From Patescibacteria group bacterium (GTDB lineage Bacteria; Patescibacteriota; Minisyncoccia; Minisyncoccales; S141-161): a stretch of DNA of 13,494 nucleotides. Made by a program: the position numbers and the translations under genes. Every line of letters begins with the position of its first letter. Position 1 is the first letter of the stretch. Shown piece by piece: positions 6,740 to 13,441 of the stretch. Under the pieces are notes generated by a model that was given only the letters and a program-made list of their open reading frames with translations, searched no databases and had not been told where the DNA came from. The DNA lies in contig WFWQ01000064.1 in the NCBI GenBank assembly GCA_015491015.1, positions 1 through 13,494 on the forward strand. The letters are read 5' to 3'.

Positions 6740-7960
6740 TTATTGTAAACTTCCTAACATTGAATAGATAGGTTGGATCATAGAAACCGCAAAAAATCCA
6801 ATTACAGCTCCTATAATTAGCATTAGAAGGGGTTCAATGAGAGAAACCAAGTTTTTGGTAGCGGTATTAACTTGATTTTCATAAAAGCTGGCTAAATCTT
6901 CTAAGATTTTTGATGTTTCTCCTGTTTCTTCACCTACAGCTAACATTTGCAAAGTGGTAGGATCAAAAAGGTGGGGATACTTTTCTAAAACTACAGAAAG
7001 CCTTTGCCCCTTTTCAATTTCAGCTTTAGCTTCTTTCAAGGCATCTTGGTAAAAAGCGTTGGTTGCTACTTGGGAAGTTATTTCTAAAGAGTTTCCAAAA
7101 GATACCCCAGTTGCTAAAAGTGTAGCTAGGGTTCTTGAGATATAGCTGAGATTCATCTTTTTAACCAACTCTCCTATGACTGGTAAAGATAAAAGGAGTT
7201 TATCTTTTATCTTTCTACCTGTAGGCGTAGAGGTTAAAATCTTTATTCCTACAATTAAAACTAAGAATCCAAGCAAGATCAGCAATAGATTTTCTTTTAA
7301 GTTTTCTCCTAAAGACAAGACAAATTTGGTAGTAGGAGGAAGTTCTACTTTAAACTCTTTAAATATTTTAGAAAGTTCTGGGACTACAAAAGTTAACATT
7401 CCAATTCCCACTAAGATCATAGTAGAGATTACTACTGCAGGATAAATTAAAGCACTTTTAATTTGGCTTTTAATTTCGTGTTCTCTTTCCATTTGAAAGG
7501 CTAAGCTTTCAAAAGATTTCTCCAACGTTCCAGATTCCTCACCTACTCTTACAATGCTAACATATAGCCTAGGGAAAACTTTAGGATATTTAGCTAGAGC
7601 AGTTGAAAGAGAAGTTCCTTTAGTAATTTCTTCTTCTATCTTGTTGATTATTCTTCTGAACTTTGGATGTTTTACTTGAAGAGCTAAAGTTCTTAAAGCT
7701 TTTTGGAGCGGGACTCCTGAAGCTATCATTACTTTTAGATTTTTGGTAAAAAGGAGTTTATCAGATAAAGGAATATTAAAAAGTCCAGAGAGGTAATCTG
7801 GTAAAGATATTGTCTTTTTAGGTTCTTCTAAATTGGCCGAAATTAAAATTAATCCCTTTTCGTGTAATAGTTTGGCTAACTCTAATTTATCTTTAGCTTC
7901 TAGGACTCCGGTAACTTTTTCTCCACTTCTTTTGATAGCTTGATAAAAGTACAAAGGCAT
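6740..7960 (-). CDS. pilC: Type IV pilus inner-membrane platform protein PilC (T2SS F family)
   Basis: This 406-residue protein is normal in length for PilC/GspF. The N-terminal YQAIKRSGEKVTGVLEA segment and two T2SSF domains (about 67-190 and 270-392) are clear. Each domain bears the repeated family motif: VGEESGTLEKSF (139-150) and VGEETGETSKIL (342-353). Three membrane helices are visible at about 168-190, 223-242 and 372-394. PilC sits in the cytoplasmic membrane and couples ATPase motion from PilB/PilT to pilin insertion or removal. It is the first gene of the minus-strand pilus operon, and a consensus TATAAT lies only 8 bases upstream of its ATG. No pilB or pilT is adjacent, since the upstream neighbour is the divergent rny. 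Confidence 0.95.
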   Translation of the reverse strand: MPLYFYQAIKRSGEKVTGVLEAKDKLELAKLLHEKGLILISANLEEPKKTISLPDYLSGLFNIPLSDKLLFTKNLKVMIASGVPLQKALRTLALQVKHPKFRRIINKIEEEITKGTSLSTALAKYPKVFPRLYVSIVRVGEESGTLEKSFESLAFQMEREHEIKSQIKSALIYPAVVISTMILVGIGMLTFVVPELSKIFKEFKVELPPTTKFVLSLGENLKENLLLILLGFLVLIVGIKILTSTPTGRKIKDKLLLSLPVIGELVKKMNLSYISRTLATLLATGVSFGNSLEITSQVATNAFYQDALKEAKAEIEKGQRLSVVLEKYPHLFDPTTLQMLAVGEETGETSKILEDLASFYENQVNTATKNLVSLIEPLLMLIIGAVIGFFAVSMIQPIYSMLGSLQ

Positions 7961-7968
7961 ACTGATAA

Positions 7969-7997
7969 ATTATATCCTTTTTGACTGAAAAGCTGAA
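7969..7997 (-). promoter_or_regulatory. Promoter of the pilus operon (pilC)
   Basis: On the minus strand a perfect -10 TATAAT (7969-7974) is preceded by a weak -35 TTCAGC (7992-7997) with a 17-base spacer. The expected start of transcription, about 7962-7961, is one or two bases before the pilC ATG at 7960, so the mRNA would be nearly leaderless. The element is interleaved with the divergent rny promoter. Confidence 0.55.
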
Positions 7998-8009
7998 GTT
8001 TGGTATAAA
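7981..8009 (+). promoter_or_regulatory. Promoter of rny
   Basis: The elements are -35 TTGACT (7981-7986), a 17-base spacer, and -10 TATAAA (8004-8009) preceded by TGG, giving an extended -10. Transcription would start near 8016 and leave a leader of about 48 bases before the rny ATG at 8064. The leader contains a small hairpin candidate, TTGGA/TCCAA (8031-8047, 5-bp stem), of doubtful stability. Confidence 0.65.
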
Positions 8010-8063
8010 ATTATTGAATTTTTATGCTGGTTGGAATTTTTCTCCAAATTAATCTTTTAGAGT

Positions 8064-9596
8064 ATGGCTTTAGATCTTTTTACTATTCTTTTAGGGACTT
8101 TTCTAATGGGCTTGGGAGCTGTTTTGGGTTATTACGCTCGTCAATCTATAGCCAAGAAGAAAGCAGGAACTATAGAAAGACAGCTTCACGAAAAGATTCA
8201 AAAGAGTAAGGCTGAGGCTCAAAAGATAATAGAGGAAGCTAAAGCTAAAGCTTACAAGATATTAGAAAGAGCTAAAAAGGAAGAAGCTCAAAAAAGAGAA
8301 GAGCTTTTAAAGGTAGAAAGGGCTCTTCTAAATCGCTCTTCTTTATTGGAAGAAAAAGCGGTTATTTTGAGCAAGAGAGAGGAAGAGCTTAAAAGCAAGG
8401 AAAAAACGCTCCAGAATTTAGAAAAGGATCTTTCGGTTAAAAAAGAAAAAATAGAACAAGAGTTAGAAAAGATAGCAGGCCTAACTAAAGATCAGGCTAA
8501 AGAGTTGTTATTAGAGAGAGCAGAAAAAGAAACTAAGATGGATATTTTAGCAAGGTTAAGGAAGCTTGAAGCTGAAGGGGAAGAAAGATTTCAAAGGAGG
8601 GCTAAAGAGATTTTAGCTACAGTGATTCAAAAGTTAGCTGTGCCTCAAACTCAAGAGCTTACTACCACTACCGTACTTTTGCCTTCTGAAGAGATGAAAG
8701 GAAGAATAATAGGTAAAGAAGGAAGAAACATCAGAACTTTAGAAAGACTTACGGGGGTAGAAATTCTTTTAGATGAAAATCCAGAGGTGGTAGTACTTTC
8801 AAGTTATGATCCTGTAAGAAGGCATATAGCCAAGATTGCTTTAGAAAGGTTGATTGCAGATGGAAGAATTCAACCAGCCAGAATAGAAGAAGAAGTGAAG
8901 AAAGCAGAGCAAGAGTTAGAAGAACAGATGCTTCAAGCTGGAGAATCTGCAGCTTTTGAGGCTGGAGTGGTAGGTTTGGATTCTAAACTTTTGAAGATTT
9001 TAGGAAGATTAAAGTTTAGAACCAGTTATGGACAAAATGTTCTTTTGCATTCTATTGAAACTGCGCTTTTAGCTGGAGCTTTGGCTTCAGAATTGGGAGC
9101 AGATGTTAGAGTAGCTAAAACCGCTGGACTTTTGCACGATATTGGCAAAGCTTTGGACCACAAGGTTGAAGGTTCTCATGTTGAAATTGGAATAAAGATT
9201 TTAGAAAAGTTTGGAGTAGACGAAGAAGTAATAAAGGCTATGCGGGCTCACCACGATGAGTATCCTACAGAAACTTTGGAGGCGGTAATAGTAAAAGTAG
9301 CTGATGCTATTTCAGGTTCTCGCCCTGGAGCAAGAAAAGATACTCTTGAAAATTACTTAAAGAGGATTGAGGATTTGGAAAAGTTAGCTTTGAGGTTTGA
9401 AGGAGTGGAGAAAGCTTGGGCTCTTCAAGCAGGAAGAGAAATTAGGGTATTTGTTAAACCTGAAGAAATTTCAGATGAAGAAGCTGAAATTTTAGCTAAG
9501 AAGATAGCTAAGAGTATTGAAGAAGAGCTAAGGTATCCTGGGGAAATTAAGGTTACCTTGATTCGAGAAAAGAGAGTGATAGAATATGCAAGGTAA
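8064..9596 (+). CDS. rny: Ribonuclease Y
   Basis: RNase Y is a membrane-bound endoribonuclease that starts decay and processing of many mRNAs. This 510-residue copy has all expected parts: an N-terminal membrane helix (about 4-24), a long lysine/glutamate coiled coil (about 30-185), a KH RNA-binding domain with GRIIGKEGRN (213-222), and an HD domain. The HD domain has metal ligands His329, His358-Asp359 (LLHDIGKA), His396-His397 (AHHDE) and Asp414 (VADAISGSRPGAR). The C-terminal region is also canonical. Length fits the family (about 510-520). It has its own promoter and is divergent from the pilus operon. Its TAA is 2 bases before a tRNA-Ser gene. An in-frame ATG with only a weak GAG upstream sets the start. 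Confidence 0.97.
   Translation: MALDLFTILLGTFLMGLGAVLGYYARQSIAKKKAGTIERQLHEKIQKSKAEAQKIIEEAKAKAYKILERAKKEEAQKREELLKVERALLNRSSLLEEKAVILSKREEELKSKEKTLQNLEKDLSVKKEKIEQELEKIAGLTKDQAKELLLERAEKETKMDILARLRKLEAEGEERFQRRAKEILATVIQKLAVPQTQELTTTTVLLPSEEMKGRIIGKEGRNIRTLERLTGVEILLDENPEVVVLSSYDPVRRHIAKIALERLIADGRIQPARIEEEVKKAEQELEEQMLQAGESAAFEAGVVGLDSKLLKILGRLKFRTSYGQNVLLHSIETALLAGALASELGADVRVAKTAGLLHDIGKALDHKVEGSHVEIGIKILEKFGVDEEVIKAMRAHHDEYPTETLEAVIVKVADAISGSRPGARKDTLENYLKRIEDLEKLALRFEGVEKAWALQAGREIRVFVKPEEISDEEAEILAKKIAKSIEEELRYPGEIKVTLIREKRVIEYAR
9558..9585 (+). promoter_or_regulatory. Candidate tRNA promoter inside the last rny codons
   Basis: TTGATT (9558-9563) is followed after 16 bases by TAGAAT (9580-9585), which has TGA in front and so forms an extended -10. 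The predicted start near 9592 lies about 7 bases before the tRNA 5' end. The element overlaps the codons for roughly rny residues 499-508. It would allow tRNA-Ser to be made independently of the rny promoter. Confidence 0.45.
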
Positions 9597-9598
9597 AA

Positions 9599-9686
9599 GG
9601 TGGGGTGCGCCGAATTGGTAAGGCACCGGTCTTGAAAACCGGCTCCGCCACGAGGCGGATTGTGGGTTCGAGTCCCACCCCCACCG
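9599..9686 (+). tRNA. tRNA-Ser (anticodon UGA)
   Basis: This is a complete class II cloverleaf. The acceptor stem GGTGGGG (9599-9605) pairs perfectly with CCCCACC (9679-9685), and the discriminator is G9686, as in bacterial tRNA-Ser. The D stem is GCC/GGC (9609-9611/9622-9624) with TTGGTA in the loop. The anticodon stem is CCGGT/ACCGG with loop CTTGAAA, giving TGA at 9633-9635, which reads UCA and other UCN serine codons. The long variable arm CCGCC/GGCGG (9645-9649/9654-9658) is typical of serine. The T arm is GTGGG-TTCGAGT-CCCAC (9662-9678). The 3' CCA is not encoded (next bases are CAT), so CCA-adding enzyme is needed. It starts only 2 bases after the rny stop codon. Confidence 0.97.
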
Positions 9687-9700
9687 CATTTTTGAGGTTG

Positions 9701-9728
9701 TTAGTTATTAGTGATTAGTTGTTAGATT
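9701..9728. repeat. Imperfect heptamer tandem repeat (TTAGTTA-like, four units)
   Basis: Four consecutive 7-base units TTAGTTA, TTAGTGA, TTAGTTG and TTAGATT begin 14 bases after the tRNA. The block encodes the last residues (about NLTTNH) and the stop codon of trmH on the minus strand, so it sits exactly at the convergent gene junction. Confidence 0.7.
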
Positions 9729-10331
9729 TTTAAGCCAATTTTTGAGGAGTTTTTCTTGGTCTTTAGGGGATAAATAAAAATCTTTTTTATTTTTTAGTTT
9801 TTGGGTTAGGTCATATAAAATTATTCCTACAGAAACAGAGACATTAAAGCTTTCTACAAATCCTCTTATAGGAATAGTTAAAAAGTTATCTTTTGCTTTA
9901 AACCAAAAGTCAGATACTCCTTTTAACTCCGAGCCAAATACTAAAGCTATTCTCTCTTGAGGATAAAAGTTTTCCAAGCTAATAAAATCTACTCCTTTTT
10001 TAGGTGGAACTGTAACTAAGATTTTGTAGTTTAAGCTTTTTAGGTAATCAAAAGCTTCTTTTGCCTTTTTGAATCTTTTAATCTCTATCCACTTTTCAGC
10101 TCCCAAAGAAACCCCTTTAGAGGGCTCAAACTTATTTTCCCTTTCAATTACTATCACTTCTTGGATTCCAAAGGCATCAGCGGTTCTTAAGATAGCGGAA
10201 GCGTTATGAGGTTGATAAACATCTTCAATTACTAAGGTTATAAACTTAGTTCTAAGTTTCACTTTTTCCAAAAGTTTTTTCCTTCTTTCTTCAGTTAAAA
10301 GCTCTAAAAGCTCTTTAATTTCTTTTTCCAT
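9708..10331 (-). CDS. trmH: SpoU/TrmH-family tRNA 2'-O-methyltransferase (probably tRNA Gm18)
   Basis: This 207-residue SPOUT methyltransferase has the three SpoU motifs in order: N43-ASAILRTADAFG-55 with the catalytic-type Arg49, VFGSELKGVS (131-140), and IPIRGFVESFNVSVS (153-167), which builds the trefoil knot that binds S-adenosylmethionine. The short N-terminal helix (TEERRKKLLEKV) before VIEDVYQPHNAS and the C-terminal SPKDQEKLLKNWL helix resemble TrmH, which methylates G18 in the tRNA D-loop. TrmL or an rRNA enzyme cannot be excluded. The ATG at 10331 lies inside the end of the isomerase gene (17-base overlap) with no Shine-Dalgarno site. The last six residues (NLTTNH) come from a heptamer repeat and are probably not functional. 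Confidence 0.88.
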   Translation of the reverse strand: MEKEIKELLELLTEERRKKLLEKVKLRTKFITLVIEDVYQPHNASAILRTADAFGIQEVIVIERENKFEPSKGVSLGAEKWIEIKRFKKAKEAFDYLKSLNYKILVTVPPKKGVDFISLENFYPQERIALVFGSELKGVSDFWFKAKDNFLTIPIRGFVESFNVSVSVGIILYDLTQKLKNKKDFYLSPKDQEKLLKNWLKNLTTNH

Positions 10332-11271
10332 AAAAATGTTCTTTAAATCTTTCTATCAAGCTTATCTTCTTAGGGTCTAAACTTTGAAGTTTAGCTAAGT
10401 AAAATCCTGTCCAAAAAGCTAAAATTAAGCTTTCAATTAAGCTTTGATAGCTATCTTTAATCTTAAGTTTTTCAACTTGAAAACCTTCTTTTTCAAAGAT
10501 ATTTTTAAAGACATTGATTCTCTTTTTAATTTCAAGGGTGTCTTTATCTCTCTCTAAAAGTAGGATGAAAAATAGTTTCTTAGACAAAGTTTTGTTTTCA
10601 AAACTTTGAATTTCATTATGCAGAAGTTCAGGGAAAAAGTTTAAAAAGGCAAAAGATTTTCCTGTCTCTTGGAAATTTACTTTAAAAATATAAGCTAAAG
10701 GCAAAGTTTCTTGAGAAGAATAAATTAGGACAACTTTTTTAAAAAGCTTTTTAGCTAACTTCTTCCCTTCTTTTCTTAGGCTTTCAGGATTAACCTTCTT
10801 TGAAGCTGTTTTTAGCTCTTTTAACTCTCTTTCTCTTTTAGCTAATTTTAAAAGTGCAGTTAGAGAATAACCTAAAGCCATTCTAGGAGGAATATTCTTT
10901 TCTGGTATTTCTACTAAAGGAAGCTTTTTAGCTTGAGCTTCCTTTAAGAGTTTTCCTCCAGAAGAAACTATAGCTAAATTTAGCTTTTTCTTTAAAGCTA
11001 TCTCAAATCCAGATAAAGTTTCTTGAGTGTTTCCAGAATAGGAACTGAAAATTAAAAGAGTTTTAGAATCTAAATCTTGAGGCAAATTAAAATCTTTCCA
11101 AGTTGAAATTTGAATGTCTTTAGCTAAGAGTTTAACTAAATCCCCTGCCAATCCTGAGCCTCCCATTCCTACCCATAAGATCTTTTTGAAAGGTTTAATC
11201 TTAGCTTGATTTTCTACCTTTAAACTTTTTTGAAACTGTAAGGGAAATTTTAAAATTTCTTTTTCCATCAT
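10315..11271 (-). CDS. Bifunctional phosphoglucose/phosphomannose isomerase (SIS family)
   Basis: This 318-residue enzyme interconverts fructose-6-phosphate with glucose-6-phosphate and mannose-6-phosphate. It serves glycolysis/gluconeogenesis and sugar-nucleotide supply in lineages without classical PGI. Visible signatures are an N-terminal SIS domain with VGMGGSGLAGD (34-44), SSYSGNTQET (76-85) for phosphate binding, IPPRMALGY (127-135), and in the C-terminal PGI/PMI domain FPELLHNEI (213-221), with Glu215 and His218 in the positions of the catalytic residues. The tail LDPKKISLIERFK (298-310) is also typical. Two tandem ATG codons (11271 and 11268) are possible starts. It is the first gene of an operon with trmH, probably an association of convenience. 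The usual GW after HNEI is replaced by SF. Confidence 0.92.
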   Translation of the reverse strand: MMEKEILKFPLQFQKSLKVENQAKIKPFKKILWVGMGGSGLAGDLVKLLAKDIQISTWKDFNLPQDLDSKTLLIFSSYSGNTQETLSGFEIALKKKLNLAIVSSGGKLLKEAQAKKLPLVEIPEKNIPPRMALGYSLTALLKLAKRERELKELKTASKKVNPESLRKEGKKLAKKLFKKVVLIYSSQETLPLAYIFKVNFQETGKSFAFLNFFPELLHNEIQSFENKTLSKKLFFILLLERDKDTLEIKKRINVFKNIFEKEGFQVEKLKIKDSYQSLIESLILAFWTGFYLAKLQSLDPKKISLIERFKEHFYGKRN

Positions 11272-11282
11272 AAACTTTTAAA

Positions 11283-11291
11283 ATTTTAGCA
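11283..11291 (-). promoter_or_regulatory. Candidate extended -10 promoter of the isomerase-trmH operon
   Basis: The minus strand reads TGCTAAAAT, an extended -10 (TGn plus TAAAAT at 11283-11288). A weak TTAGCT lies 18 bases further upstream (11307-11312). The expected transcription start near 11276 leaves a leader of only about 5 bases before the first ATG. AT-richness makes chance matches likely. Confidence 0.35.
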
Positions 11292-11295
11292 TGCT

Positions 11296-11324
11296 TTGAA
11301 TTTAAAAGCTAAAAGTTTTATTCT
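11296..11324 (+). promoter_or_regulatory. Candidate promoter of the DNA ligase gene
   Basis: TTGAAT (11296-11301), a 17-base spacer and TATTCT (11319-11324) give a start near 11331 and a leader of about 18 bases before the ATG at 11350. No Shine-Dalgarno site is present in that leader. The elements match the consensus at four of six positions each. Confidence 0.4.
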
Positions 11325-11349
11325 AAAAAGATAAAAATAGAAAACTTTT

Positions 11350-13098
11350 ATGCTTTTTAAAGAGTTAGCTAACTACTTTGAAAAATTAGAAAAGACTACT
11401 TCTCGCAATGAGATGACAGAGATTTTAGCTCAACTTTTAAAAGAAATTAAAGATCCAAAAGAAGCTAAATATTCAGCTTACCTTTCTTTAGGAATTTTAG
11501 CTCCCAGTTATGAGCAGGTGGAGTTAAATATTGCAGAAAAGACAATGCTAAAGATTTTAGCTTTATCTTTTGGGGTTTTTGAAAATAAAGTTTTAGCTCT
11601 CTTTAAGCAAAAAGGAGATTTGGGAATTGCCGCCCAAGAGTTAGCTAAAAATCAAAAAGGAGAAGATTTATCTATTGCCCAAATTTACCAGGAGCTTTAT
11701 CAAATTTCTCAATATCAAGGAACAGGCTCTTTGGAGCTAAAGATTAATCATTTTGCCAAACTTTTAAAAAAGCTTTCCCCTTTAGAAGTGAGATATATAG
11801 TTAGAATTCCTTTAGGAAAGCTAAGGTTGGGATTTTCAGATTTAACTATCTTAGATGCTATCTCTTTAGCTGAAAAAGGAGACAAGTCTTTAAGACCTTT
11901 AATAGAAAGAGCTTATAACTTAGTTGCAGATATAGGGAAGATTGTAGAAATATTTAAAAAAGAAGGGATTAAAGGTTTAGAAAAGATAAAAGTCGTCCCT
12001 GGTGTTCCTATAAGAATGTCAGCTGCAGAAAGGGTAACTACTCCTCAAGAAATTATTGAAAAGATGGAAGGTGAAAGTGCAATAGAGCCAAAGTACGATG
12101 GGTTCAGGCTCCAAGTTCACTTATTCAAAGAAGGGAAAGACTTAAAAATAAAGTTTTTCTCTCGAAACTTAGAGGATGTAAGTTATATGTTCCCGGATCT
12201 AAAAGAAAAGCTTTTAAAGTACAAAGATCACACTTTAATCTTTGAGGGCGAAGCTATAGGTTACAATCCTAACACTGGAGAGTTTTTGCCTTTTCAAGAA
12301 ACCATTCAAAGGAAAAGAAAATATGACATTGAAGAAATGGCTAAAGATATTCCTTTAAAGCTTTTTGTCTTTGATATTTTATATTTAGATGGAAAAGAGC
12401 TTTTAAACCTTCCTTTTATAGAAAGAAGAAAGTTAATAGAAAAGATCTTTCCTCCTCCAGAATCAGAAGAAGATATTGTAGCTACCAATCTTATCTTTAC
12501 CAAAGATCCAAAAGTGATCCAAGAACTTTTTGAGCAATATGTGAGCGAAGGATTAGAAGGAATTTTAGCTAAAAAGCCTTCAGCTTTATACGAAGCTGGA
12601 TCTCGAGGCTTTCACTGGATTAAACTTAAAAGATCTTATCACTCTAAATTAGCAGATACCATCGATGCTTTAATTATGGGATATTACAAAGGAAAAGGCA
12701 AAAGAGCTGAATTTGGAATTGGAGCTTTCTTAATTGGAGTTTTAGATGAAAAGTCTCAAACCTTCAAAACTATAGCTAAAGTAGGAACTGGTCCTACCGA
12801 TGAAGAGTGGAGAGAAATTAGAAAAAGGTGCGACCAGTTTAAGGTTAAAGAAAAACCAAAAGAGTATCAGGTGATTAAAGATTTAAACCCAGATGTTTGG
12901 GTTAAACCTAAAATTGTAGTAGAGATCACTGCTGACGAGATTACTAAAAGTCCAGTTCATACAGCTTTCCAGGATAAAGAAGGAAAAGGGTTAGGTTTAA
13001 GATTTCCAAGATTTTTAAGGTTTAGAGAAGACAAAGATCCTTATCAGGTAACTACCGAGGAAGAGATCTTAAAACTTTATCAGCTCCAAAGGAAATAA
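11350..13098 (+). CDS. lig: ATP-dependent DNA ligase (archaeal-type)
   Basis: This 582-residue ligase joins DNA nicks using ATP. It has an N-terminal DNA-binding domain (about 1-210), the adenylation domain, and an OB-fold domain (about 430-582). Motif I is EPKYDGFR (246-253) with Lys248 as the AMP-bound lysine. Further motifs are FSRN (270-273), FEGEAIG (298-304), KLFVFDILYLDG (337-348), EGLEGILAKKP (400-410), and WIKLKR (423-428). The C-terminal GLRFPRFLRFREDKDP (549-564) holds the motif VI region. Length and the C-terminal signature match replicative ligases of archaea and of a few bacteria, rather than the short bacterial Ku-associated or phage ligases. It lies alone on its strand. Whether it replaces or supplements the usual NAD-dependent LigA cannot be seen here. 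Confidence 0.95.
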   Translation: MLFKELANYFEKLEKTTSRNEMTEILAQLLKEIKDPKEAKYSAYLSLGILAPSYEQVELNIAEKTMLKILALSFGVFENKVLALFKQKGDLGIAAQELAKNQKGEDLSIAQIYQELYQISQYQGTGSLELKINHFAKLLKKLSPLEVRYIVRIPLGKLRLGFSDLTILDAISLAEKGDKSLRPLIERAYNLVADIGKIVEIFKKEGIKGLEKIKVVPGVPIRMSAAERVTTPQEIIEKMEGESAIEPKYDGFRLQVHLFKEGKDLKIKFFSRNLEDVSYMFPDLKEKLLKYKDHTLIFEGEAIGYNPNTGEFLPFQETIQRKRKYDIEEMAKDIPLKLFVFDILYLDGKELLNLPFIERRKLIEKIFPPPESEEDIVATNLIFTKDPKVIQELFEQYVSEGLEGILAKKPSALYEAGSRGFHWIKLKRSYHSKLADTIDALIMGYYKGKGKRAEFGIGAFLIGVLDEKSQTFKTIAKVGTGPTDEEWREIRKRCDQFKVKEKPKEYQVIKDLNPDVWVKPKIVVEITADEITKSPVHTAFQDKEGKGLGLRFPRFLRFREDKDPYQVTTEEEILKLYQLQRK

Positions 13099-13185
13099 GA
13101 TTTAACCTTCTTGGTGTTTAAAAGCTCTATCACTTACAAAGCTTCTGATTGGTTAATTCAGATAAACTCATTTCGGTGGTAATTT

Positions 13186-13272
13186 TTATTTGTTGCAATC
13201 GCAATTTTCACAATCTGCCCCGCATCCGCATTGATCTTTTGTTCCACAACAAGGACACTTTTCTTCTTCCAT
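13186..13272 (-). CDS. 28-residue cysteine-rich peptide, metallothionein-like
   Basis: This small ORF runs from the ATG at 13272 to a TAA at 13186-13188. It encodes 28 residues with eight cysteines (Cys6, 8, 9, 15, 17, 21, 24, 26), i.e. 29 percent. They are arranged as CPCCG, then CGCGADC, then CENCDC. There are no aromatic or long hydrophobic residues, and the N-terminus is acidic (MEEEK). The CxC and CxxC spacing with Gly/Asp/Asn between is that of metallothioneins, which chelate Zn, Cu or Cd through thiolate clusters. The first CPCCG could instead be half of a zinc ribbon. It converges with the ligase gene. A TAAAAT is placed 7 bases before the ATG, so the mRNA could be leaderless. No Shine-Dalgarno site is seen. 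Such cysteine spacing is unlikely in random AT-rich DNA. Confidence 0.6.
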   Translation of the reverse strand: MEEEKCPCCGTKDQCGCGADCENCDCNK

Positions 13273-13279
13273 AGTTTAA

Positions 13280-13285
13280 ATTTTA
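13280..13285 (-). promoter_or_regulatory. Possible -10 element of the cysteine-rich peptide gene
   Basis: The minus strand has TAAAAT exactly 7 bases before the ATG at 13272, which would place transcription initiation on or next to the start codon. No recognisable -35 lies at the right distance (the bases there read CGGAGG), so support is weak. Confidence 0.25.
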
Positions 13286-13441
13286 TTTTGCCTTATTTGA
13301 TGCCTCCGACCTTTATTTTAATTTTTTAAAATTTTACCTTTCTTATTTGGTTTTATGCAAGGTTTTTTTAAAATTTAATAAATTTAAACTCTCTTCGCAC
13401 ATTCTTATATTTGAAAACTTATACTACCTTCACCTCTGTGA
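13286..13441. other. AT-rich intergenic stretch with no gene seen
   Basis: I find only ORFs of fewer than 20 codons here, with no codon pattern like the neighbours. Runs such as TTTTTTAAAATTT recur three times between 13321 and 13480. This is probably an upstream region for two divergent genes (the cysteine-rich peptide and the ORF at the right edge). Confidence 0.5.

Noticed and set aside
7176..7445. 89-codon plus-strand ORF opposite pilC
   Set aside because: It lies entirely within pilC, which has full family motifs in the other strand. There is no independent signal.
8024..8209. 61-codon ORF beginning in the rny leader and overlapping rny in another frame
   Set aside because: It shares most of its length with the well-supported RNase Y coiled-coil region in a different frame and resembles no protein family. 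At most its ATG acts as an upstream start.
12306..12503. 65-codon minus-strand ORF opposite the ligase gene
   Set aside because: It is an antisense shadow of the ligase adenylation domain.
1210..12570. Over-represented palindrome TTAGCTAA (about eleven copies by eye), considered as a DNA-uptake or methylation site
   Set aside because: The copies I checked are in frame and encode Leu-Ala-Lys or Leu-Ala-Asn using this genome's preferred codons TTA and GCT, so codon bias explains them.
13144..13162. TCTGA/TCAGA inverted repeat as a terminator between the ligase and the cysteine-rich peptide
   Set aside because: It is only a 5-bp stem with a 9-base loop and no T-run on either side.
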